Positions 5,873 to 14,406 are shown, counted from the stretch's first letter. The stretch: 25,065 bases of DNA from Bacillota bacterium (GCA_023430885.1 JAEYYH010000043.1:1-25065); one strand, 5' to 3'. Numbers and translations are program-made. The notes: generated from the sequence alone by a model not told the origin.

Positions 5873-6766
5873 ATGATAGTAGAATCTTTTTCTAAACATC
5901 AAATTGCACATCTAAAACCTTTAATTTTAGAAGATATAATTACTTCAATTGAAAGTAACATATATCATCTGCCAAGAAAAAATAAAGATAGTTATTTATT
6001 AAAAGCATATAAATGTACTTCTGGGGATTACTTTGGTAATAAATTATTAACTATTAATTCATTGATAGAAAATCGTGAAAAGATCAATATGGACGAGTTA
6101 GTTTTCCCGGAAAGACTTGCAATAATTGATAAAAAAATAGCAGGATTTACAATGAAATATATTGAAAATAATATTAACTTATCTTTATTATTGAATTCTA
6201 AAAATGTTTCTGTTGAAGTGAAAATAAAATTACTAAAACAAATAGAACAAATAATTCAAAAAGTTCAACATGTGAAAGGTTTACAAGAACCATTTTTACT
6301 TGGTGATATTCACGAATCAAATTTTATTTTAGAGAAAAACAGCAACAAAGTTTTTTGTGTTGATCTTGATGGCTGTAAAATAAGTAATAATCGTATATAT
6401 AGTATGAAGTATGGTAGTTTTAATGAAAAATTTTTAGATCTACCACATAAATACCCTTTATATGAAGATGAAGAACCTATTCCTAGTTTCAACACTGAGT
6501 GGTATTGTTTTACAACTATGCTCCTAAATATGATTGGAAGTGGACCAGTTTATAAATTATTAATTGAAGATTTTTATGACTATATAGAGTATTTAAATGA
6601 AGCTGGTTTTTCGAAAGAATTATTATCTTGCTTTGTTAATATTTATTCAAATAAGGATAATTATTCCCCAAAAGATTTATTAGATTCTATACCAAAAAAT
6701 ATAAGTAATGTAACACTTGAATCTTTTATAGAAAAAAAAGAAACACCAAAATTATATATAAGATAA
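5873..6766 (+). CDS. Protein-kinase/APH-fold protein, substrate unknown
   Basis: The 297-residue soluble protein has the landmarks of the kinase-like (aminoglycoside/choline kinase type) fold. A candidate ATP lysine is K44 in YLLKAYK. The hinge-like segment is IAGFTMKYIEN (89-99). The catalytic loop is LLGDIHESNFIL (142-153), giving D145, H147 and N150 in the GDxHxxN pattern of small-molecule kinases. The metal-binding segment is VDLDG (163-167) in place of DFG. The C-terminal third is helical with WYCFTTMLLNMIG. These residues suggest an active phosphotransferase, but neither substrate nor family can be named; a protein substrate is also possible. It is monocistronic, behind a promoter with an internal dyad and before a strong terminator, which suggests regulated expression. 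Confidence 0.75.
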   Translation: MIVESFSKHQIAHLKPLILEDIITSIESNIYHLPRKNKDSYLLKAYKCTSGDYFGNKLLTINSLIENREKINMDELVFPERLAIIDKKIAGFTMKYIENNINLSLLLNSKNVSVEVKIKLLKQIEQIIQKVQHVKGLQEPFLLGDIHESNFILEKNSNKVFCVDLDGCKISNNRIYSMKYGSFNEKFLDLPHKYPLYEDEEPIPSFNTEWYCFTTMLLNMIGSGPVYKLLIEDFYDYIEYLNEAGFSKELLSCFVNIYSNKDNYSPKDLLDSIPKNISNVTLESFIEKKETPKLYIR

Positions 6767-6782
6767 TTAGTAATAAAATACG

Positions 6783-6815
6783 ACTTTAACTACAAAATAG
6801 TTAAAGTTTTTTTAT
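6783..6815 (+). terminator. Intrinsic terminator of the kinase-like gene
   Basis: Ten perfect pairs (6783-6792 with 6798-6807) with a CAAAA loop are followed by a T run. The remaining 130 bases up to the promoter at 6948 hold no gene or clear element. Confidence 0.85.
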
Positions 6816-6947
6816 TTTATGTATGTAAATAGTCTTAATAAAATTGCTTTATTCTATATATAAAATTAATAAATACGCGTATAACTTTATAAGTTTAGTA
6901 ACATTCTCCAAAGACCTACAATAATTTTAAAAATGTCAAACCTTACA

Positions 6948-6976
6948 TTGACAATTATCTTATTATATACTAAAAT
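6948..6976 (+). promoter_or_regulatory. Sigma-A promoter of the 209-aa membrane protein gene
   Basis: TTGACA (6948-6953), a 17-base spacer and TAAAAT (6971-6976) lie 24 bases before the start codon at 7001. Confidence 0.75.
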
Positions 6977-7000
6977 ATATAGATACTGGGGGATAGATAA

Positions 7001-7630
7001 ATGAAAGATTATACATTAAATAGAAAAAATGCTGATAATTTCATCTTAAATTATAGAAGAGTTAATAATACTTTGGTTGTTCTTTTTGCAAATGGCGATA
7101 AATGGGTAGTAGAAGATACTGAGAAGAATGAAAAAAAAATACTTGAGGAAATGAGAGAACAACTAGTAGTTGATTCAAAAGCAAAAGAGAAATCTGTAAA
7201 AAGAAATTTGTTATTCAGCAAAGGTTCAATTGCTCTTTGTATTGGCGCTGGAGCATTAATAGGAAAAATGGTTAATGATCCAACTTTATGCTATACAGGA
7301 TTATCTTTAGTAGCGCTTGGCGCAACTATTCCTGTAGTTAAAATTGCTAAAGGACAAAGTATTATAAATGATATAAATAAGCAAAGATTTATGCAAAAAA
7401 ACGGTGAAGAATTTAATGAATCAATAGAGGTGCCTACTATGCTAACTGGAATTAGTCCAAAAGCAAGAAAAGTAATTGATGCTAGAATTGCACAAAATTT
7501 AAAACCTTTTAATTTAAATTCTGCTGATGAATTAAGTTTGAATGACTTAGAAAAAATAAAACAAAATTTAGAAATTAACAAACATTTTGGGTTTACATAT
7601 CCAGATAAAACAAAACAGAAAACAAGATAA
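7001..7630 (+). CDS. Hypothetical membrane-hairpin protein, 209 aa
   Basis: I do not recognise this 209-residue protein by family. The N-terminal 60 residues look like a small soluble domain with NTLVVLFANGDKWVVED (23-39) followed by a charged helix. Two hydrophobic segments at about 75-91 (GSIALCIGAGALIGKM) and 96-114 (LCYTGLSLVALGATIPVV) with a short NDP turn should form a membrane hairpin, leaving both termini on the same side. Flanking lysines (KSVKR before, KIAKG after) suggest the cytoplasmic side. The C-terminal 90 residues are polar and probably helical. GGGGGA before the ATG is the ribosome binding site. It is a single-gene unit with a near-consensus promoter and a terminator. Role unknown. 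Confidence 0.75.
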   Translation: MKDYTLNRKNADNFILNYRRVNNTLVVLFANGDKWVVEDTEKNEKKILEEMREQLVVDSKAKEKSVKRNLLFSKGSIALCIGAGALIGKMVNDPTLCYTGLSLVALGATIPVVKIAKGQSIINDINKQRFMQKNGEEFNESIEVPTMLTGISPKARKVIDARIAQNLKPFNLNSADELSLNDLEKIKQNLEINKHFGFTYPDKTKQKTR

Positions 7631-7656
7631 GATACCACTATTAGGTATCTTTTTTA
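7630..7656 (+). terminator. Intrinsic terminator of the 209-aa gene
   Basis: Seven perfect pairs (AGATACC 7630-7636 with GGTATCT 7644-7650), a 7-base loop and a T tract. The gap that follows (7657-7815) holds no gene; a 10-base palindrome AAGAATTCTT is at 7761-7770. Confidence 0.85.
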
Positions 7657-7815
7657 TTAGTAAAATATATATTAACAAATTATGTAGGACAGCAAAAAAA
7701 GGTAGTGTATATAACATGACAAATGATACATGAACTTTACAATGCTTAAAAATGTAATGGAAGAATTCTTAATAATTTTTAATAATTTTTATAATTTATC
7801 TTAATATATGTTTTA

Positions 7816-7821
7816 TATAAT
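7816..7821 (+). promoter_or_regulatory. Candidate -10 for acyl ligase ACS1
   Basis: A consensus TATAAT lies 26 bases before the ACS1 start. No recognisable -35 sits at normal spacing, so an activator or a weak promoter is possible. Confidence 0.4.
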
Positions 7822-7847
7822 GGATATAGAGAGAAAGAGGTAAAATT

Positions 7848-9587
7848 ATGAGCGTATTTCATCGAACACCAAAAGATCCTTGGAAAAAATTTTATAAAAA
7901 AGAAGATAGAACTTTAGAAGTTCCTGATATTTCAATGTATCAACTTATTAAAAGAAGAGCAGAAGAGATACCAAATTACAATGCAATAGATTATTTTGGT
8001 AAAAGAATTAACTATAAAGATTTCTTAAAAGAGATTGATAAAGCAGCTAGAGCATTTAGATGCTATGGTATTAGACCAGGAGATATTGTAACTATATGTA
8101 TGCCTAATACTCCAGAAGGAGTTATAAGTTATTATGCATTAAATAAAATTGGTGCAATAGCTAACATGATTCATCCCCTTTCAGCAGAGGAAGAAATAAA
8201 GCATACTTTAATTGAAACAGACAGTGTAATGTTAGTCGCAATAGACTTATGCTATGAAAAAATAGAACAGATTCTTAGCGAAACTAAAGTATATAAAGTT
8301 GTAATAGTATCAGCTAATGATTCTATGCCAACCCCTTTAAATATTGGTTATCAATTAACAAAGGGAATTAAGATAAAAAAACCTAGAAGTATGGAAGTCT
8401 ATATATATTGGCGTGATTTTATGAAGAAGGCTGAACTTTATAATTATGAGTACGAAGTAAATAGTGGTAAAGATGTACCAGCAATTATTCTTCATAGTGG
8501 AGGTACTACAGGTATACCTAAAGGAATTTTACTTACTAATGGTAATTTAAATGCTTTAGCTTTACAAGTATCAACGATTTTTAAAGACATGCAACCTGGG
8601 GATAAAGTATTAGCTATAATGCCAATATTTCATGGCTTTGGACTTGGCGTATCAATTCATGCTTGCCTAAAATTAGGTATTGATGTTGTATTAGTGCCAC
8701 AATTCAGTGCTAAAACATTTGATAATTTAGTAAGAAAAAATAAACCACAAATTATTGTTGGTGTTCCAACTTTATTTGAAGCAATCTTAAGTAACAAAGG
8801 TTTTGATGGTATGGATTTATCATATGTTAAACATTTTATCTCAGGAGGAGATGCTTTAACATTAAAACAAAATGATGACATAAATAAATTCTTAAAAGAA
8901 CATGGTACAAATATAAAAGTACAACAAGGATATGGCATGACGGAATCCGTAGCTGCAACAGCCCTTGCTTTTGGTAATGCTAATAGACCATGTACAATAG
9001 GTGTACCTTTACCAGGAGATTATTTTAAAATAGTAGCGCAAGGTTCACAAGAAGAAGTTCCTTATGGAGAGATTGGCGAAATATGCGTATGCGGTCCAAC
9101 TGTTATGTTAGGATATTTTAAAAACCAAGATGAAACAAACTTAGTTTTACAAGAACATAAAGATGGTAATATTTGGCTTCATACTGGTGATATTGGAACC
9201 ATGGATAAAGATGGTATAATTACTTATGTTCAAAGATTAAAAAGAATGATAATATCAAGTGGTTATAATGTTTATCCACAGCAGATTGAACAAGTAATTC
9301 AATCGCATGAAGATGTGCTTAAGTGTACAGTTGTAGCGATGCCACATCCTTACAAAGTACAAGTAGCAAAAGCTTATATCGTTCTAAAAGAAGGAGTTAA
9401 CCCATCTTTAGGACTGAAAAAAGAAATTAAAGAATTATGTGAAAAGAATCTATCAAAATTTTCTTTGCCATATGATTATGAATATCGTAAATCACTTCCT
9501 ACGACTTTGATAGGCAAAGTAGATTATAAGAAGCTTGAAAGAGAAGCAATTGAAAAAAGCATTGATGAATTAGCTGATAAAAATTAG
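7848..9587 (+). CDS. AMP-forming acyl-CoA synthetase/ligase, ACS1
   Basis: This 579-residue enzyme of the adenylate-forming (ANL) superfamily activates a carboxylic acid, most likely a fatty acid, as acyl-AMP and then as a thioester with CoA or an acyl carrier. The phosphate loop is SGGTTGIPKG (217-226). The A5 motif is YGMTES (362-367), A7 is HTGDIG (from 445), and the hinge segment is QRLKRMIISSGYNVYP. The catalytic C-terminal lysine is K557 in LIGKVDYKKLE. There is no transmembrane segment and no carrier domain, so it is not an NRPS module. AGAGG sets the start. It has its own -10 and terminator, so unlike ACS2 and ACS3 it has no acyltransferase partner directly behind it. It is nearly collinear with ACS2. 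Confidence 0.9.
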   Translation: MSVFHRTPKDPWKKFYKKEDRTLEVPDISMYQLIKRRAEEIPNYNAIDYFGKRINYKDFLKEIDKAARAFRCYGIRPGDIVTICMPNTPEGVISYYALNKIGAIANMIHPLSAEEEIKHTLIETDSVMLVAIDLCYEKIEQILSETKVYKVVIVSANDSMPTPLNIGYQLTKGIKIKKPRSMEVYIYWRDFMKKAELYNYEYEVNSGKDVPAIILHSGGTTGIPKGILLTNGNLNALALQVSTIFKDMQPGDKVLAIMPIFHGFGLGVSIHACLKLGIDVVLVPQFSAKTFDNLVRKNKPQIIVGVPTLFEAILSNKGFDGMDLSYVKHFISGGDALTLKQNDDINKFLKEHGTNIKVQQGYGMTESVAATALAFGNANRPCTIGVPLPGDYFKIVAQGSQEEVPYGEIGEICVCGPTVMLGYFKNQDETNLVLQEHKDGNIWLHTGDIGTMDKDGIITYVQRLKRMIISSGYNVYPQQIEQVIQSHEDVLKCTVVAMPHPYKVQVAKAYIVLKEGVNPSLGLKKEIKELCEKNLSKFSLPYDYEYRKSLPTTLIGKVDYKKLEREAIEKSIDELADKN

Positions 9588-9589
9588 AG

Positions 9590-9623
9590 AAGAAACTATA
9601 ATAAAAAACGAAGTTTCTTTTTT
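9590..9623 (+). terminator. Intrinsic terminator between ACS1 and ACS2
   Basis: Eight perfect pairs (9590-9597 with 9612-9619), a 14-base loop and six T. It separates the two acyl ligase paralogues into different transcription units. Confidence 0.75.
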
Positions 9624-9636
9624 CCGTAATTTTTAA

Positions 9637-9649
9637 TATAATTTATAAT
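9637..9649 (+). promoter_or_regulatory. Candidate -10 elements of the ACS2 lipid operon
   Basis: Two overlapping-phase TATAAT hexamers (9637-9642 and 9644-9649) follow the terminator. The -35 region is weak (TTTCCG at 9621 for the second). A leader of about 45 bases precedes the AAGAGG site and the ATG at 9703. Confidence 0.4.
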
Positions 9650-9702
9650 AGGGGTTAATATTTAAGTTTTATAACAGATATGTAATTGAAAAGAGGTTAA
9701 TT

Positions 9703-11436
9703 ATGAATATATTTCATAGAACTCCCAAGTCTCCCTGGAAGAAATATTATGGGAAAGTTGAAAAAGATATAGTAGTTCCTGACATATCAATGTATCAGCT
9801 CATAAAAAATAGGGCAGAAGAAGTACCCAATTATAATGCTATCGATTATTTCGGTAAGAAGATAATATATAAAGATCTAATACGAGAAATTGATAGGGCA
9901 GCTAGAGCATTTAGATGTTATGGCATACGAACTGGAGATATTGTAACTATATGTATGCCTAATACTCCAGAAGCTGTTATTAGTTGCTATGCTTTAAATA
10001 AAATAGGCGCAATTGCTAATATGATTCATCCTTTATCAGCTGAAGAAGAGATTAAACATGATTTGATTGAATCAGAAAGTGTAATGCTTATTACTATTGA
10101 TATATGCTATGAAAAAATAGAAAGAATTCTTAATGAAACTAAAGTATATAAAGTTGTAATAGTATCAGCAAATGATTCTATGCCAGCTCCTTTAAGTATT
10201 GGTTATCAATTAACAAAAGGCATAAAAATAAAAAAACCAAGAAGTAGAGAAGTATATATATACTGGCGTGACTTTATGAAGAAGGCTGAACTATATAATT
10301 ATGATTATGAAGTTAAAAGTCAAAAAGAAGTTCCTGCTGTCATACTTCATAGTGGAGGAACAACGGGAACACCTAAAGGTATAGTACTAACTAATGGCAA
10401 TTTTAATGCTTTAGCAGTGCAATCAAGAACAACATATATAGATATATATCCTGGTGATAAAGTATTAGCTATTATGCCAATTTTTCATGGCTTTGGCATT
10501 GGTGTATGTGTTCATGCATTTTTAGAAATGGGTGCAGAAGTTGTACTTGTACCACAGTTCAATGCTAAAACATTTGATAATTTAATAAGAAAAAATAGAC
10601 CTCAAGTTTTACTTGGCGTTCCAACTTTAATAGAAGCAATTTTAAGAAATAATGGTTTTGATAATATGGATTTATCATATGTTAAACACTTCATATCTGG
10701 TGGAGACTGTTTAACCATGAAACAAAATGATGAACTAAATGAATTCTTAAAAAATCATGGTGCTAATATAAAAGTAGAGCAGGGATATGGTATGACAGAA
10801 TCAGTTGCAGCAACAACTCTTGCGTTTGGTAATGCAAATAAACCTTGTACAATTGGTATTCCACTACCTAGTAATTATGTCAAAATAGTAGCCCAAGGCT
10901 CACAAGAAGAAGTTCCATATGGAGAGATTGGTGAAATTTGCATATGTGGCCCAACTGTTATGCAAGGATACTATAAAAATCCTGATGAAACAAATTTAGT
11001 TTTACAAGAACATAAAGATGGTAATATTTGGCTTCATACAGGTGATATTGGAACCATGGATAAAGACGGTATAATAACTTTTGTACAAAGAATTAAAAGA
11101 ATGATTATATCTAGTGGTTATAATGTCTATCCACAACAAATAGAGCAAGTTATTCAGCAGCATGAAGATGTACTTAAATGTACAGTTGTAGCTATGCCAC
11201 ATCCTTACAAAGTACAAGTAGCCAAAGCTTATATAGTTTTAAAAGAAGGAGTTAATCCATCTTTAGGACTAAAAAAAGAAATTAAAGAGTTATGCGAAAA
11301 AAACTTAGCTAAGTTTTCATTACCATATGATTATGAGTATCGTAAAGCTCTTCCTACAACTTTACTTGGTAAAGTTGACTACAAGAAGTTAGAAAGAGAA
11401 GCAATAGAAACAAAAGTAAACGAAAGAAGTGAATAA
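9703..11436 (+). CDS. AMP-forming acyl-CoA synthetase/ligase, ACS2
   Basis: The 577-residue ANL enzyme is a close tandem paralogue of ACS1. The two align without a gap from the start codon through the catalytic lysine (K557 in LLGKVDYKKLE in both), with most residues identical. The phosphate loop is SGGTTGTPKG (217-226), A5 is YGMTES, and A7 is HTGDIG. The expected reaction is fatty acid plus ATP to acyl-AMP, then transfer to CoA or an acyl carrier. Differences cluster in the N-terminal 25 residues and around the acyl-pocket region (for example RTTYIDIYPGD against STIFKDMQPGD), so chain preference may differ. It is the first gene of a five-gene operon; its stop codon is one base from the ATG of PlsC1. 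Confidence 0.9.
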   Translation: MNIFHRTPKSPWKKYYGKVEKDIVVPDISMYQLIKNRAEEVPNYNAIDYFGKKIIYKDLIREIDRAARAFRCYGIRTGDIVTICMPNTPEAVISCYALNKIGAIANMIHPLSAEEEIKHDLIESESVMLITIDICYEKIERILNETKVYKVVIVSANDSMPAPLSIGYQLTKGIKIKKPRSREVYIYWRDFMKKAELYNYDYEVKSQKEVPAVILHSGGTTGTPKGIVLTNGNFNALAVQSRTTYIDIYPGDKVLAIMPIFHGFGIGVCVHAFLEMGAEVVLVPQFNAKTFDNLIRKNRPQVLLGVPTLIEAILRNNGFDNMDLSYVKHFISGGDCLTMKQNDELNEFLKNHGANIKVEQGYGMTESVAATTLAFGNANKPCTIGIPLPSNYVKIVAQGSQEEVPYGEIGEICICGPTVMQGYYKNPDETNLVLQEHKDGNIWLHTGDIGTMDKDGIITFVQRIKRMIISSGYNVYPQQIEQVIQQHEDVLKCTVVAMPHPYKVQVAKAYIVLKEGVNPSLGLKKEIKELCEKNLAKFSLPYDYEYRKALPTTLLGKVDYKKLEREAIETKVNERSE

Positions 11437-11437
11437 A

Positions 11438-12022
11438 ATGAAAGAACCAACTTTTTATAAAATAGTAAGGATTATTGTTAAAATATTAATGTTTTTAATA
11501 TATCATCCTACTGTAATAGGCAGAGAAAATATTCCTAAAAAAGGCAGTTTTATTTTAGCGGGTAATCATACTTATGCTTTAGATCCTGTTGCTCTAGTGG
11601 CTATTAATAAAAGGTGCGTTCGCTTTTTAGCAAAAGATTCTCTATACAAAGGATGGAAGAAAATCCTTTTTAAAGGAATGGCAATCATTCCTGTTAACAG
11701 AAAAATACATGATAAAGAAGCTCTTATTAATGCAAATAAAGTTTTAAAAAGTGGTGGAGTAATTGGTGTTTTTCCAGAAGGAACTATAAATAGAACCAAT
11801 GATGTTATTATGCCGTTTAAAATAGGTGCTGTAAAAATGGCTAGTGATACTGATAGTCCAATTGTACCTTTTACAATAACAGGTAAGTATAAACCGTTTA
11901 TCAATGATGTTGTTATAGAATTTAAAAAACCTTATAAAGTAATTGATTTAAATTTAGAAAAAGAAAATGAAAAATTAATGAAAATTGTTTCAGACAATAT
12001 TATTAAAAACAGGAGAACGTAG
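11438..12022 (+). CDS. plsC: 1-acyl-sn-glycerol-3-phosphate acyltransferase (PlsC family), PlsC1
   Basis: The 194-residue PlsC/LPLAT-family acyltransferase transfers an acyl group to lysophosphatidic acid to make phosphatidic acid at the inner membrane face. The catalytic motif NHTYALD gives H44 and D49 (HX4D). PVNRK is motif II, FPEGT (112-116) binds the glycerol phosphate, and IVPFTITG is motif IV. The hydrophobic N-terminus (IVRIIVKILMFLIYHP) would anchor it to the membrane. A GTG at 11429 is also in frame, but the ATG at 11438 follows AGAAGTGA and the ACS2 stop by one base. Its own end carries the AGGAGA site for ACS3, whose ATG is one base after its stop, so translational coupling is likely. 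It presumably uses acyl groups activated by the adjacent ligases. Confidence 0.9.
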   Translation: MKEPTFYKIVRIIVKILMFLIYHPTVIGRENIPKKGSFILAGNHTYALDPVALVAINKRCVRFLAKDSLYKGWKKILFKGMAIIPVNRKIHDKEALINANKVLKSGGVIGVFPEGTINRTNDVIMPFKIGAVKMASDTDSPIVPFTITGKYKPFINDVVIEFKKPYKVIDLNLEKENEKLMKIVSDNIIKNRRT

Positions 12023-12023
12023 T

Positions 12024-13805
12024 ATGAGATTAATAAAAGATTTAATAACAAAAATACTAAAAAATAGAAATCAAGATGAACCTTGGTTAGCATATTATTC
12101 TAAAGAAGATAGAGAAATAAAGTTTACTAATAAAACAATATATGACTATTTAAAGACTTGTGTAGGCCAAGACATGGACTACATAGCTTTAAACTATTTT
12201 GGTAATAGAATGAGTTATAATGAACTATTTGAAAAAATAGAGCAGGCTAGTAAAAGTTTAAGATCTCTAGGAGTAAAACAAGGAGATATAGTTAGTATAT
12301 GTATGCCTAATACGCCAGAAGCAGTTATTGCTTTTTATGCCTGTAATAATATAGGTGCAGTAGCAGACATGATTCATCCTTTATCTTCTCCTAGTGAAAT
12401 AAAAGCATATTTAAATGCTTCAAAATCAAAAATAATCTTTCTAATTGATGTCGATTATGATAAAGTTAAAGATGTACTAGTTGAAACTTCAGTATATAAG
12501 ACAGTCATTGTGTCAGCAGCAGACTCAATGCCACTTCTTACTTCTATCGGTTATCAAATTACTAGAGGTTATAAGATTAGGAAGCCTTCATTTATAAATA
12601 GTGACTTTTTAACTTGGAGTGACTTCATGGTAAAAGGACTTACTTATAATAAAGCCTATACTCATAATATGAAATCAAAAGATCTTGCAATTATTTTACA
12701 TAGTGGTGGTACAACAGGGTCTCCAAAAGGAATTATGATTTCTAATTTCAATTTTAATGCTGAAGCACAACAAGATGGCGTGAATGTTTACAACGTAAGA
12801 CCAAAAGATAAAATAATGACAATATTACCAATATTTCATGGATTTGGTTTATGTGTATGTTTACATTGTCCACTTTGCTTAAAGATTGAAACAATTTTAG
12901 TACCTGAATTTGATGGTAATAGATTTCACAAGATGATGAAAAATGATAGACCTAATATCATAGCTGGAGTTCCAACTTTGTGGGAAGCAATGATGGACAA
13001 TAAAAAGTTCGATGATGTTGATTTATCATTTCTAAAATATGTCATTAGCGGAGGAGACTATTTAACTATTCCAATGGAAGAAAGAATGAATAATTTTTTA
13101 CGTACCCATGGAGCAAGTATATCTATATCTAAGGGGTATGGAATGACTGAAAGTGTAGCAGCTACAGCTTATACATTTGATGGTACTAATGAACCAGGTT
13201 CAATAGGTATTCCAATGATTGGTAATAAGTTTTGTATTTGTAATCCTGATACCGGTGAAGTTTTGCCCTATGGTGTTGAAGGAGAAATTTGTGTAAATGG
13301 ACCAACTGTAATGATTGGTTATTTACATAATGAAGAAGAAACAAAAAAAGTGTTAAAAAAACATGATGATGGTAAAGTTTGGTTACATACTGGTGACATT
13401 GGTTATATATCGCCTGATGGAATTATATATTTTACTCAAAGATTAAAAAGAATGATTGTATCAAGTGGCTTCAATATTTATCCTAGTGTAATAGAAGAAG
13501 TTATTGAAAAACATCCAAAAGTAAAAAAATGCTGCGTAATAGGCGTTCCTCATCAATATAAAATGCATGTAGCAAAAGCGTTTATCGTGCTTAATGATGA
13601 AGAAAAATCACCAGCTAGATTAAGAAAAGAATTAAAAGAACTTTGTAAAGAAAATCTTGCAGTATATTCAATACCAAAAGAATTTGAATTTAGAGATAGT
13701 TTACCTCAAACTTTATATAAGAAAATAGATTTTAAACAACTTGAAAAAGAAGAAATGGAAAAGCAAAAAGAAAATTTAAAAAAAGGTGATATGGATGGAA
13801 AGTAA
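12024..13805 (+). CDS. AMP-forming acyl-CoA synthetase/ligase, ACS3
   Basis: This is a 593-residue ANL-superfamily ligase. The frame is open from 11985, but AGGAGA at 12011-12016 fixes the start at 12024, just after the PlsC1 stop. It shares with ACS1/2 the family-specific SADSMP...SIGYQ region and FHGFG, but is much more divergent. The phosphate loop is SGGTTGSPKG (from residue 227), A5 is YGMTES, A7 is HTGDIGYISPDG, and the C-terminal lysine is K567 in LYKKIDFKQLE, where the usual preceding Gly is Lys. It is cysteine-richer around LCVCLHCPLCLK, in the acyl-pocket half, which suggests a different acyl substrate. It is the third gene of the lipid operon; its end overlaps the start of PlsC2 by 11 bases. 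Confidence 0.88.
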   Translation: MRLIKDLITKILKNRNQDEPWLAYYSKEDREIKFTNKTIYDYLKTCVGQDMDYIALNYFGNRMSYNELFEKIEQASKSLRSLGVKQGDIVSICMPNTPEAVIAFYACNNIGAVADMIHPLSSPSEIKAYLNASKSKIIFLIDVDYDKVKDVLVETSVYKTVIVSAADSMPLLTSIGYQITRGYKIRKPSFINSDFLTWSDFMVKGLTYNKAYTHNMKSKDLAIILHSGGTTGSPKGIMISNFNFNAEAQQDGVNVYNVRPKDKIMTILPIFHGFGLCVCLHCPLCLKIETILVPEFDGNRFHKMMKNDRPNIIAGVPTLWEAMMDNKKFDDVDLSFLKYVISGGDYLTIPMEERMNNFLRTHGASISISKGYGMTESVAATAYTFDGTNEPGSIGIPMIGNKFCICNPDTGEVLPYGVEGEICVNGPTVMIGYLHNEEETKKVLKKHDDGKVWLHTGDIGYISPDGIIYFTQRLKRMIVSSGFNIYPSVIEEVIEKHPKVKKCCVIGVPHQYKMHVAKAFIVLNDEEKSPARLRKELKELCKENLAVYSIPKEFEFRDSLPQTLYKKIDFKQLEKEEMEKQKENLKKGDMDGK

Positions 13806-14397
13806 GCATAAATTAAGTGATAGAGGTTATAAAATATTAAGACCTATTTTATTACCAATTTTCAAACTTTATTATAATCCAATAATAATTAATGGTGATG
13901 TAATCCCAAAAGATGGTCCAATACTTATAGTAGGAAACCATAAGCATATAATGGATCAATGTTTACCTATTGGCGCAACAAAAAGAGTTGTTCATTATAT
14001 GGCTAAAAAAGAATATTTTGATGGTAAATTTGCTTTTTTCTTTAAACTTGCTGGATGCATTCCTGTAAATAGACAAATACATGATGAAGATGCTAAGGAA
14101 GCTGCAATTGAAGTTCTTGAAAATGGCGGGGCTATTGGTTTATTTCCAGAAGGAACAAGAAATAAGACAACTGAATTCTTGTTACCATTTAAATTTGGTA
14201 CTGTTTCAATGGCAAAAAAGACCGATGCAACTATTGTACCTTTTGGTATAACAGGTGAATATAAATTTAGAAGTAGACCTACTGTTCGTTTTGGTAAACC
14301 ATTCAAAATTGGTAGTATGTCACTAGAGGCTGCTAATGAAAAACTTCGCAATGAAGTAGGTAGTTTAATGAAAAAGAGTTTAGCGAAAAAAGACTAA
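13795..14397 (+). CDS. plsC: 1-acyl-sn-glycerol-3-phosphate acyltransferase (PlsC family), PlsC2
   Basis: This 200-residue PlsC-family protein is a second copy in the same operon. NHKHIMD gives the H49/D54 dyad, PVNRQ is motif II, FPEGT (117-121) is motif III and IVPFGITG is motif IV. The N-terminus is less hydrophobic than in PlsC1. A GTG at 13786 is in frame, but AAAGGTG sits 6 bases before the ATG at 13795, which I choose. That start overlaps the end of ACS3, implying coupled translation. PlsC1 and PlsC2 are clearly homologous but divergent, so they may handle different acyl donors or acceptors. The end of the gene forms half of a 10-base-pair hairpin before the next gene. Confidence 0.9.
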   Translation: MESKHKLSDRGYKILRPILLPIFKLYYNPIIINGDVIPKDGPILIVGNHKHIMDQCLPIGATKRVVHYMAKKEYFDGKFAFFFKLAGCIPVNRQIHDEDAKEAAIEVLENGGAIGLFPEGTRNKTTEFLLPFKFGTVSMAKKTDATIVPFGITGEYKFRSRPTVRFGKPFKIGSMSLEAANEKLRNEVGSLMKKSLAKKD

Positions 14398-14406
14398 AAC
14401 TCTTTT
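14372..14406 (+). other. Intra-operon hairpin between PlsC2 and the 1411-aa gene
   Basis: Ten perfect pairs (AAAAGAGTTT 14372-14381 with AAACTCTTTT 14397-14406) enclose a 15-base loop containing the PlsC2 stop region. Only four T follow before CG, so it may act as a leaky terminator or an mRNA-processing or stability hairpin. The AAGGAG site of the next gene lies 10 bases downstream. Confidence 0.55.

Larger units (their letters stand above)
7848..11420 (+). repeat. Tandem gene duplication ACS1/ACS2 (period 1855 bases)
   Basis: The coding regions starting at 7848 and 9703 are direct repeats in constant register. Long identical DNA runs occur, for example the 44 bases at 9141-9184 and 10996-11039, while other segments differ at many synonymous sites. 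This patchiness suggests an older duplication with later gene conversion. Confidence 0.8.

Noticed and set aside
7657..7847. Riboswitch or small RNA before ACS1
   Set aside because: I found no conserved aptamer core or strong helices beyond a 10-base palindrome, only AT-rich sequence and a candidate -10.
7848..13805. Adenylation domains of an NRPS/PKS natural-product cluster
   Set aside because: There are no carrier, condensation, ketosynthase or thioesterase domains. The neighbours are PlsC acyltransferases, so fatty acid activation is the better reading.
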